DNA of 7,995 bases from Chitinophagaceae bacterium UBA3961 (GTDB lineage: Bacteria; Bacteroidota; Bacteroidia; Chitinophagales; Chitinophagaceae): positions 1 through 7,995 of the forward strand of contig DGDD01000153.1 of NCBI GenBank assembly GCA_002385265.1, written 5' to 3'. The position numbers were made by a program, and so were the translations under genes. The notes beneath the pieces are model-generated. The model saw nothing but the letters and a program-made list of their open reading frames with translations. It did not search any database and was not told the DNA's origin. Below are positions 1 to 6,339 of the stretch, piece after piece; within the stretch, counting starts at the first letter, position 1; every line of letters begins with the position of its first letter.

Positions 1-353
1 AAATCAGGCTTGGCGATACCGCCAAAATTGAACATACAATTTCGATTGAACGAGAGCAGCTAAAAATAGCTCCTATGATTTTGATCTCGTTTATTGAAAA
101 CTGCTTCAAGCATGGCATCAATAACGACGCGAATAGTAATCCGATTCGAATTTCAATCGAAGAAAAAGAGGGCCTCCTAACTTTGACCACCTTCAACAAC
201 AAATACACTACTAGATCGGTAATTTCAGGAGGCATTGGCGTGAACAATACCTTGCAGCGACTGGCCCATTTGTATCCGAATAGCCATACGTTGAAAATTG
301 AGGACAATGCAGCATACTTTCAACTTCAGTTAACGCTAAAACTTGCATCATGA
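1..353 (+). CDS. LytS/YehU-type sensor histidine kinase, C-terminal part (5' end outside window)
   Basis: The frame is open from the left edge (first full codon at position 3), so this is the last 116 residues of a longer protein; the ATG at 75 is internal. The visible part is the ATPase end of a His_kinase/HATPase_c protein of the LytS/YehU class. The segment LKIAPMILISFIENCFKHG carries the N-box (Glu-Asn-x3-Lys-His-Gly) in the form usual for this class. A G-box-like GGIGVNNTLQRLAHLYP follows, near the end. These kinases are normally inner-membrane sensors that phosphorylate a LytTR response regulator; the sensor and phospho-accepting His regions lie upstream and are not seen, so the signal is unknown. 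The stop overlaps the next gene's start as ATGA (350-353), implying a translationally coupled two-component pair. Confidence 0.93.
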   Translation, partial: IRLGDTAKIEHTISIEREQLKIAPMILISFIENCFKHGINNDANSNPIRISIEEKEGLLTLTTFNNKYTTRSVISGGIGVNNTLQRLAHLYPNSHTLKIEDNAAYFQLQLTLKLAS

Positions 354-1033
354 AAGCAATTGCATTAGACGATGAACCACTGGCAATTCAAATCATTGAA
401 TCATTCTGCAAGAAAGTACCCCTAATTGAATCGATACAAGGATTTACCAATAGTAGTATGGCGGCTTCACATTTAAGAGCGGAAGCAGTCGACTTGATGT
501 TTCTCGACATCAACATGCCATCAGTAAATGGCTTAGATTTTTTCAGATCGCTTACAGTAAAGCCTTTGCTTATTTTAACCACTTCTTACAGTGAATTTGC
601 ATTGGATGGCTACGAACTTTCAGCTATTGATTATTTGTTAAAACCTTTTTCTTTCGATCGCTTTTTGAAAGCTGTAGAAAAAGCCCAAAAACAATCTGAA
701 TTATTGAAGTTGAATTCTGCTTTGGGAGGCTTGTTAACAATCAAAGCAGATTTGGGTCTAGTTCAAGTACCTATCCAAGATATATTATACATTGAAGGGC
801 TCGATAATTATATTAAAATTCATTTGGAAGATGGAAACTTCGTTTTATCGAGAAATACCCTGAAAGCAATTTTAAACGATCTTCCAACCCAGCAATTCTT
901 CCGGATCCATAAGTCTTACATCGTATCAAAAAGCAAGATCAACTATATCGGCACAAAATATGTAAAAATAGGTACTATTGAACTCCCCTTTGGAAAGAGC
1001 TATGAGGCTGATTTAAAAGGATTTCTTAAATAA
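350..1033 (+). CDS. LytTR-family DNA-binding response regulator
   Basis: This 227-residue protein has the full two-domain layout. An N-terminal receiver domain (about 1-115) has the acidic pair Asp7-Asp8, the phospho-acceptor Asp53 in FLDINMP, the switch Thr77/Thr78, and Lys98 in LLKPF. A C-terminal LytTR DNA-binding domain (about 125-227) shows the family hallmarks ILYIEGLDNYIKIHL (145-159) and FFRIHKSYIVS (183-193). All key receiver residues are present, so it should be phosphorylatable. The ATG at 350 overlaps the kinase stop by four bases, so the two are co-translated. Known LytTR regulators bind paired direct repeats about 21 bp apart. A repeat of that geometry lies just downstream at 1049-1084, and a second copy precedes the TonB receptor, so both units are its likely targets (inference). 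Confidence 0.96.
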   Translation: MKAIALDDEPLAIQIIESFCKKVPLIESIQGFTNSSMAASHLRAEAVDLMFLDINMPSVNGLDFFRSLTVKPLLILTTSYSEFALDGYELSAIDYLLKPFSFDRFLKAVEKAQKQSELLKLNSALGGLLTIKADLGLVQVPIQDILYIEGLDNYIKIHLEDGNFVLSRNTLKAILNDLPTQQFFRIHKSYIVSKSKINYIGTKYVKIGTIELPFGKSYEADLKGFLK

Positions 1034-1048
1034 AAGCTAAAGGCCTAT

Positions 1049-1084
1049 GGTTCACCCCTAAATTAAAGGTGTTCACCACATATC
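1049..1084 (+). promoter_or_regulatory. Tandem direct-repeat operator candidate (copy A), putative LytTR site
   Basis: GTTCACC occurs at 1050-1056 and again at 1071-1077, a 21-bp period (about two helical turns). Within this lie ACCCCTAAA (1054-1062) and CCACATATC (1076-1084), separated by 13 bases. Both blocks recur with identical order and spacing on the minus strand before the TonB receptor (6253-6283). The element ends 87 bases before the DUF3500 lipoprotein start, in the 138-bp gap after the response regulator gene, so that unit probably has its own promoter. No good TAnnTTTG-type promoter box is visible between it and the start; GTTTTTTG at 1110-1117 is the only string also shared with copy B. 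That LytTR binds here is inferred from geometry and neighbourhood. Confidence 0.68.
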
Positions 1085-1171
1085 ACATTTTTAAGCTAAA
1101 CCATTGTCCGTTTTTTGCATCCATTAGAATGACACGCAGGCAACTGCCCTCATTCACGCAAAAAATGTACT

Positions 1172-2554
1172 ATGATTAAGAGACTCCTTACAGGCGCAAG
1201 TATCCTTTCTATACTTGTAATTATCCTGGTAGCTTGTAAAAAAGATACCAGTTCCACCAGCAGTGGAACGAGCAGTGCTAGTATCACCGCACTCAATTGT
1301 TCTTCAGCCACCGTTTCAGGTACCATTACGGCGGGCACCGCATTTTCAGGAACCGTTTCGGTACCTTATACCGGAGGTAATGGGGCTGCCTATAGTGCAG
1401 GTTCAGGCATTTCTTCTACAGGAATAACCGGTTTAACGGCTACTTTAAGCGCGGGAACATTAGCCAGTGGGGCAGGAAGTATAAGTTATTCTATTTCGGG
1501 AACGGCCAGTGGTGCAGGCACCGCCAGTTTTGCGTTAAGTTTTGGCGGACAAACATGTACACTGAGCGTAACAGTAAGTTCCTCCACTACTACAAGTTCC
1601 TGTGACGCTTTATCGGGCGTATCTCAAATCGTGTGCTTAGCTGAAGCATTCAAGGCAACTTTAAGCTCTTCTCAGTTGAGTGCTGTTCAACTTGATTACA
1701 CATTTAGTAATATCAAAACTTGGTCTAATTTACCAGCCGCCATGTCGGCGCGTTTGGGAATAAGCACGGGATCAATGAGCACCGCACAATTAACGGCATT
1801 CAAAGCCTTGGTAAAAGCTATGAGTGGTCAAAGTACAGCCAACGAAGGCTGGGATGAAGTACAGCAATTATGGTATGCCGATGATTATCTTTATTCTGTG
1901 GGCGGAGGAAGCTCCTATGGTTCAGGCAACTATTATATCGCATTTTTCGGAACGCCTTCTACCACCGGAAAATTCGAGATCATGATGACCGGGCATCACA
2001 AAACAGTAGCCAATACATATAGTGCAGGTTCTCTTGTTGCAGCAACACCACATTTCGCTGCAGTGGAGCCTCTTTCTTTTACTTGGAATGGTGCAACATA
2101 TGCCCCAATTAACCAAGAAAAAGACGCGTTTGTGGCAATTTTAGCGAGCTTGAGTAGCAGTGAGCTCAGTACAGCAAAATCAAGCTCAACTTATACAGAC
2201 TTGATTTTAGCACCCGGAAAAGACTGGCAATTCCCTACAACTTACACAGGACTTCAAGTAGGAACGTTGAGTTCTGATAAGAAGACATTGGTTTTAAATG
2301 CCATTAAGACCTATGTAAACGATATCAGTGATGCGGAAGCGGCAACGATACTTGCTTTGTATACTTCGGAACTCGACAATACATATGTGACCTATAGTGG
2401 CACAACTGCTATGTCAACCAAAAACGATTATATCCGAATAGATGGTCCGCATGTTTGGATCGAATTCAGCGTACAAGGAGGTATTATTTTAAGTGGAGTT
2501 CACTACCATTCAATTTGGAGAGATAGAGTATCAGACTATGCAGGTACAAAATAA
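1172..2554 (+). CDS. DUF3500-domain lipoprotein with Ser/Gly/Thr-rich N-terminal domain
   Basis: The 460-residue protein begins with a lipoprotein signal peptide: a Lys-Arg n-region, a hydrophobic core, and lipobox Leu19-Val-Ala-Cys22 followed by Lys-Lys-Asp, typical of Bacteroidota lipoproteins. Residues 38-136 form a Ser/Gly/Thr-rich, probably beta-sandwich domain of a kind common in Bacteroidota surface proteins (Cys43 and Cys129 may pair). From about 144 to the end the sequence resembles DUF3500: Cys144 and Cys155 at its front, TGHH (273-276), a PHFAAVEP-like segment (293-300), IDGPHVWIEF (423-432) and VHYHSIWRD (443-451). DUF3500 has no established biochemical role that I know of. The paired and clustered histidines could bind metal or act catalytically (inference). 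The next gene starts inside its last codons, indicating co-expression with the HupE-like protein. The ATG at 1172 is chosen because it immediately precedes the signal peptide. Confidence 0.85.
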   Translation: MIKRLLTGASILSILVIILVACKKDTSSTSSGTSSASITALNCSSATVSGTITAGTAFSGTVSVPYTGGNGAAYSAGSGISSTGITGLTATLSAGTLASGAGSISYSISGTASGAGTASFALSFGGQTCTLSVTVSSSTTTSSCDALSGVSQIVCLAEAFKATLSSSQLSAVQLDYTFSNIKTWSNLPAAMSARLGISTGSMSTAQLTAFKALVKAMSGQSTANEGWDEVQQLWYADDYLYSVGGGSSYGSGNYYIAFFGTPSTTGKFEIMMTGHHKTVANTYSAGSLVAATPHFAAVEPLSFTWNGATYAPINQEKDAFVAILASLSSSELSTAKSSSTYTDLILAPGKDWQFPTTYTGLQVGTLSSDKKTLVLNAIKTYVNDISDAEAATILALYTSELDNTYVTYSGTTAMSTKNDYIRIDGPHVWIEFSVQGGIILSGVHYHSIWRDRVSDYAGTK

Positions 2555-3833
2555 GTTTTTAAGGCTCGGATTTCTAATTCCTGCACTCATCATAGGATGG
2601 GTGCAGGTTTTTGCACATCCCATGCCGAATTCAAAAGGAGGCATTCATGTTGGTTCAACACAACTTCGAATAGAGTTGAATACTCCTGTTGACGATTTGG
2701 AAATAGCATTTGGCAAAAAGATCGATTTATCAAATGAACATTCAAAAAAGGAAATTGCAAATTATTATTTAAGTCATTTTACTGTTCAAGACCCGCTTCA
2801 TTCAATTTGGGACATTCAATTTGACACCATCTATCGTTCAGAAACCAGCGATTCAATTGTAGGCAACTATAAAGAGTTTACTGCTTCTTTGTTATTGACT
2901 CCTTCTAACAAAGAAAGCTTGCGGAATTTTGAGATCAAATCGGATTTGATCATACATCAAATACCCAATCATTCCATTTTGTTTTCCATTGATCAGGATT
3001 GGAGCAACGCAATTGACGCCTCGAACGTGAAAGAGGTAGGCGTCATTTCTCTCGACATTCCAACAGGCAAGATCTTCCCATTACAAGTGAAGATAGAAAA
3101 AGGCAGCTGGTGGAAAGGATTTGGGAACATGTTTCAACTAGGAATGAGTCACATTAAAGAAGGTACGGACCACCTTTTGTTTCTTTTGACATTATTGATT
3201 GCCGCTTGTTTTGTTTCTTTTGAAGGCAAATGGGTGGGATTTGGAGGGCCTTCGTATAGTTTGAAAAACATCGTTCGAATTGTTACAGCATTTACAATAG
3301 GTCACTCTATCACATTGATACTTTGTGCATTTCAGGTATTGAGTTTTCCGCAACAGCCAATTGAGATCTTAATTGCCATTTCCATACTTGTAACAGCAGT
3401 TCATGCCATCAAACCCATCTTTCCTGAAAAAGAGAAACTCATCGCAGGAATCTTCGGGCTTATTCACGGCGCAGCTTTCGCTTCCACATTAACAGAACTG
3501 AAGTTGGATGGAGGAACACTTGCCTTAAGTTTATTTGGCTTCAATTTGGGGATCGAAGTGATGCAGCTTTTAATTGTACTACTCTGTATTCCTGCAATCT
3601 TTTTATTCTGCTACTCAAGTAGTCAGAATGAATTTAGAATTGCCGGTGGTGTAATAGCTAGTATTGCAGCATCAGGTTGGTTGGTGCAAAGAATCTCAGG
3701 AAAAAACAACTTCATAAGTTCTTTGTTTGACGTAATAACCCTCCATCCTATGAACACAATCATCACATTTACCGGTATAGCTTTTTGCACATTACTGCTG
3801 TCGAAAGCATTGGTGAAGTTCAAACTTACCTAA
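2538..3833 (+). CDS. HupE/UreJ-family membrane protein (HupE_UreJ_2 type)
   Basis: I choose ATG 2538 (431 residues) over the longer frame from 2493: it starts a clear signal peptide (Lys/Arg, then a hydrophobic stretch), while the 15 extra residues are hydrophilic and only read through the lipoprotein gene. The start lies 17 bases inside the preceding gene. Cleavage after Ala26 would give a mature start His-Pro-Met-Pro. Residues 27-200 form an extracytoplasmic domain. The C-terminal half has about seven membrane segments with HupE/UreJ signatures: GMSHIKEGTDHLLFLL (202-217), FTIGHS (252-257), AVHAIKP (287-293), GLIHGAAFA (307-315) and FNLGIE (335-340). HupE/UreJ relatives are nickel/cobalt permeases linked to hydrogenase or urease; no such enzyme genes are visible here. 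Transport of a transition metal is therefore only an inference, and the long N-terminal domain could instead sense or bind ligand. Confidence 0.88.
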   Translation: MQVQNKFLRLGFLIPALIIGWVQVFAHPMPNSKGGIHVGSTQLRIELNTPVDDLEIAFGKKIDLSNEHSKKEIANYYLSHFTVQDPLHSIWDIQFDTIYRSETSDSIVGNYKEFTASLLLTPSNKESLRNFEIKSDLIIHQIPNHSILFSIDQDWSNAIDASNVKEVGVISLDIPTGKIFPLQVKIEKGSWWKGFGNMFQLGMSHIKEGTDHLLFLLTLLIAACFVSFEGKWVGFGGPSYSLKNIVRIVTAFTIGHSITLILCAFQVLSFPQQPIEILIAISILVTAVHAIKPIFPEKEKLIAGIFGLIHGAAFASTLTELKLDGGTLALSLFGFNLGIEVMQLLIVLLCIPAIFLFCYSSSQNEFRIAGGVIASIAASGWLVQRISGKNNFISSLFDVITLHPMNTIITFTGIAFCTLLLSKALVKFKLT

Positions 3834-3862
3834 GTTAATTTCTATGATACCTCGTTGCTCTG

Positions 3863-3891
3863 ACTTAAATTGATCAAAGCACTTAAATTGA
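3863..3891. repeat. Short direct repeat, ACTTAAATTGA twice
   Basis: The 11-base string ACTTAAATTGA occurs at 3863-3873 and 3881-3891, an 18-bp period, between the HupE-like stop codon and the terminator hairpin. It may be a small local duplication. I see no function for it. Confidence 0.6.
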
Positions 3892-3893
3892 CT

Positions 3894-3929
3894 GAGTGTT
3901 GTTCTTTGAGTTTTTTCAGAACAACACTC
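3894..3929. terminator. Bidirectional terminator hairpin between convergent genes
   Basis: GAGTGTTGTTCT (3894-3905) and AGAACAACACTC (3918-3929) form a perfect 12-bp stem with a 12-base, T-rich loop. The hairpin lies 60 bases after the HupE-like stop and 3 bases beyond the TonB receptor stop, exactly between convergent genes. In the + direction it is followed by a T-rich tract (TCTTATTT); the minus side lacks a strong U-run. It probably ends both transcripts, more convincingly the + strand one. Confidence 0.75.
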
Positions 3930-3932
3930 TTC

Positions 3933-6194
3933 TTATTTAAAATAAACAGTAAACATCAATTTGGCAAACAATGGGGTGCCCGGAGTAAAATGAATCTCCG
4001 TTACGGGAGTAACTTCATTGTATAATTTACTCTCCGTGTTGAATTGTGTTTCCTTCCATTTAGTATTGAAAAGGTTTTGTACAGAAAGTCCAATATCCCA
4101 TTTTTCTTGCGTATAGTTTACTAGCAGGTCGGCTACAAAATAACCTTTGGCGATCACTTGATTGAATTCATCAGCAGGTCTATCGCCCATGTATCGATAA
4201 CGGAAACTCCCGTTCCATTTATTGGTCGCTTTATAGGTAAATCCTCCAGTACTTGTAATAATTGGCGCCAACGGAATGTAGGACTCCGCTTTCGGTACGT
4301 CTAAAGACCGAGGTTTGGCCAGGTTCATATCAAATTCAGCAAACAAGTTCTTGGCGAGTTCATAACGGGCCGACAAATCGAATCCAATACGTTTTGTTTT
4401 GCCTCCCGCTTCAACTACTCCTTCATCGCCTACATAAATGAATTCTTGATCAAGCATCAAATACCAAACGGCAGTTTGAATCAAGAGTTTGGGGCCAATT
4501 TTCGTAACCATTCCCAGATCAACTCCATAAGCAGCCGGCAATGCTTTTCGCTTTTCCACTACTGTTACTCTAGTATCATTACTATGAAACCCGCGCCCGA
4601 GGTATAAATAGAACTTGGTTTGCTTATTTGCAGTGTATTGTAATTGAAACTTCGGAGAAAAAATTGCATTTGAGGCTCTACCGGAAGTATCTACTAGTTT
4701 ATCAAAATAATAGTTGGTGAAATAGTCGAAGCGAAGTCCTGCGGTGGCTTCCCATTTCGAACCAAGGCTTGAATTCAAGGAAGCATAGGCTCCTGAATTT
4801 GTTTCATGTACATCACCAAGCCTTATTCGATTGAGGGTTATTTCTTTGAGTTTGGTATGTGATAGTTCTATATCATTTACATAATCTACTCTTGCAAAAA
4901 ACCCTGCTTTAAAATACGCGTTGGAAAGCAATCGATTCAATTTGGTTTGAAAATTAGAATTCCAGCCGAGAATGGTACGATCTTCTTTCTGGCGAATCTG
5001 ATCTCCATTCACAGGATCGTTTTTAAAGAAGGTGAAATTGGAATATAGTTCGAATTTATATTTTGAATAATACAATTGGTTTTGCCAATGAGCACCATTT
5101 TTGAAATCGGTTTTAACGCCGGCTGAAACATTGTAACGTCCAGTAGCACCACCTTCGGTAGAATCAATGGCTCCATAAAAACCAATCAATCCCGCTGCCA
5201 CAGCACGATCAGGAATTTGCCCAGAAGCATCCCATTTACTTTTGAAACCGGTGGCCTGTAAATGAATAGTGGATGATTCGGATATTCGTTTGGTATACTT
5301 TACAATTCCGTTAAATCGACTAAAATACTGCGGTACATCAAAATAACCATCGGTATAGGAAAGTTCGCCGGCTACTAAAAGATTGTGCTCGGCGCTTCGC
5401 TTTTTCTCGGAAATTAAATTTACTCCTGCCGCAATTCTTCCTGTGTTGAATTGTCCGCCTTCAATTTTCACAAAATTGTTTTCAAGCAGGTCTTTGGTTT
5501 TAAAATCCACAAAGCCTGCTGTAGTTAGATTTCCTTTTTCAGCAGTGTAAGGCCCCTTTCCGAAGTTCACGCGGTCAATCATTTCGGGAATTAAAAAATG
5601 GAGGTCGGCATAGCCTTGACCATGCGCATGACTGACCATATTCACCGGCATTCCATCTACTGTAATGCTCACATCGGTACCGTGATCAACATCAAAACCT
5701 CGAAGAAACAATTGCTCTGCCTTACCACCACCGGCATGTTGACCAATAAATAGTCCGGGAACAATGCGCAGCACTTCTTGCGAATTGGCAATTGGACGGG
5801 TATGAATGTCTAAATCGGAAATGGTTCGGAAAACGGACTTATTCAAGGTTCCCACCACACTCACTGCCTTCAAGCTAATGTTACTGGGTGAAAGGTAGAT
5901 CAGATTGATTTTTTGAGTCGTCAACTTTGAAGCGATCAATTGCTGTGATTCGTATCCAAAGGCAGTCAGTTCAAGAGTATCAGAGGATATCGCTTTTATA
6001 AATGCGACACCTTGTTCACTGTTCACCAATTGAAAATTGGACTTATTTAACAGGGTGAAATCCGATACAGGTTGATTCGATTTTAGGTCGATCAGGCGTA
6101 TTTTATACACTGCAATTTGAGCTCTAATATCGGAGGAAATAAATAGTAAAAAAAAGAGTACTAAAACGCTTAGAAAAAACGAACCTATCCTCAT
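3933..6194 (-). CDS. TonB-dependent outer-membrane receptor
   Basis: The 753-residue protein has a signal peptide (1-25, ending DIRA before Gln26) and a carboxypeptidase-regulatory-like domain (about 27-105, with DTLELTAFGYESQ). A TonB plug follows (about 115-235): the SQEVLRIVPGLFI segment, QLFLRGFDVDHGTD (161-174), ITVDGMPVN (177-185), and VNFGKGPYTAEKGN (209-222). The rest is a beta-barrel ending ...MFTVYFK, so the usual last aromatic residue is followed by one Lys. Length is normal for the family, and it has no SusD partner, which argues against a classic glycan-type SusC role. The plug is histidine-rich (His153, 171, 189, 191, 199), including SHAHGQGYADLH (188-199), suggestive of metal or metal-chelate recognition (inference). 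It shares an upstream tandem motif with the DUF3500-HupE unit, so it is probably the outer-membrane arm of the same system. Substrate unknown. Confidence 0.93.
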   Translation of the reverse strand: MRIGSFFLSVLVLFFLLFISSDIRAQIAVYKIRLIDLKSNQPVSDFTLLNKSNFQLVNSEQGVAFIKAISSDTLELTAFGYESQQLIASKLTTQKINLIYLSPSNISLKAVSVVGTLNKSVFRTISDLDIHTRPIANSQEVLRIVPGLFIGQHAGGGKAEQLFLRGFDVDHGTDVSITVDGMPVNMVSHAHGQGYADLHFLIPEMIDRVNFGKGPYTAEKGNLTTAGFVDFKTKDLLENNFVKIEGGQFNTGRIAAGVNLISEKKRSAEHNLLVAGELSYTDGYFDVPQYFSRFNGIVKYTKRISESSTIHLQATGFKSKWDASGQIPDRAVAAGLIGFYGAIDSTEGGATGRYNVSAGVKTDFKNGAHWQNQLYYSKYKFELYSNFTFFKNDPVNGDQIRQKEDRTILGWNSNFQTKLNRLLSNAYFKAGFFARVDYVNDIELSHTKLKEITLNRIRLGDVHETNSGAYASLNSSLGSKWEATAGLRFDYFTNYYFDKLVDTSGRASNAIFSPKFQLQYTANKQTKFYLYLGRGFHSNDTRVTVVEKRKALPAAYGVDLGMVTKIGPKLLIQTAVWYLMLDQEFIYVGDEGVVEAGGKTKRIGFDLSARYELAKNLFAEFDMNLAKPRSLDVPKAESYIPLAPIITSTGGFTYKATNKWNGSFRYRYMGDRPADEFNQVIAKGYFVADLLVNYTQEKWDIGLSVQNLFNTKWKETQFNTESKLYNEVTPVTEIHFTPGTPLFAKLMFTVYFK

Positions 6195-6211
6195 TAAATT
6201 ATATTAAATCA

Positions 6212-6241
6212 CAAGTTTAGAAAAAGTCTACAAAAAACAAA
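6212..6241 (-). promoter_or_regulatory. Candidate Bacteroidota-type promoter of the TonB receptor gene
   Basis: Read on the minus strand, TTTG (6241-6238) is followed after 18 bases by TAAACTTG (6219-6212). This matches the Bacteroidota pattern of a -33 TTTG and a -7 TAnnTTTG with one mismatch. The -7 box lies 17 bases before the ATG, so the leader would be very short. The tandem motif ends 11 bases upstream of the -33 box, a normal activator position. Pattern match only. Confidence 0.45.
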
Positions 6242-6252
6242 CTACATTTTCG

Positions 6253-6288
6253 GATATGTGGCAAACCGGCATATTTTAGGGGTAAGAG
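6253..6288 (-). promoter_or_regulatory. Tandem direct-repeat operator candidate (copy B), putative LytTR site
   Basis: On the minus strand this region reads ACCCCTAAA (6283-6275), 13 bases, then CCACATATC (6261-6253): the same two 9-mers at the same spacing as copy A at 1054-1084. Over the 31 bases, 23 are identical. The two half-sites, CTTACCCC and TTTGCCAC, are offset by 21 bp. The element ends 58 bases before the TonB receptor start and lies just upstream of its candidate promoter, in the 145-bp gap after the PAP2 genes. Confidence 0.68.
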
Positions 6289-6339
6289 GATATGATAAAA
6301 ATTATGATTTAAGAGCATTTTAAGTTCGCGCTTGTAATA

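Noticed and set aside
75..353. A complete small protein starting at ATG 75
   Set aside because: The frame is open to the window edge and upstream codons give typical kinase sequence, so this is an internal Met of a truncated gene.
388..582. Minus-strand frame inside the response regulator gene
   Set aside because: It lies fully within the well-supported LytTR regulator gene and resembles no family I recognise.
1053..1071. CACC...GGTG as a terminator after the response regulator
   Set aside because: The stem is only 4 bp and lacks a following T-run; the sequence is better explained as part of the direct-repeat operator.
1150..1338. Minus-strand frame over the lipoprotein start
   Set aside because: It is a hydrophobic, biased antisense of the signal peptide and Ser/Thr-rich segment; a shadow of the real gene.
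1922..2116. Minus-strand frame inside the DUF3500 domain
   Set aside because: Cys-rich, no recognisable motif, embedded in a strongly supported gene.
2493..2537. Longer start (ATG 2493) for the HupE-like protein
   Set aside because: It adds 15 hydrophilic residues in front of a clear signal peptide and lies entirely within the lipoprotein gene; ATG 2538 fits better.
3623..3823. Minus-strand frame over the HupE-like 3' end
   Set aside because: Antisense of membrane-segment codons; no independent support.
6254..6274. ATATG...CATAT inverted repeat as a separate Fur/Zur-type box
   Set aside because: The dyad is short and imperfect and its right arm lies in the spacer that is not shared with copy A; the conserved signal is the direct repeat.
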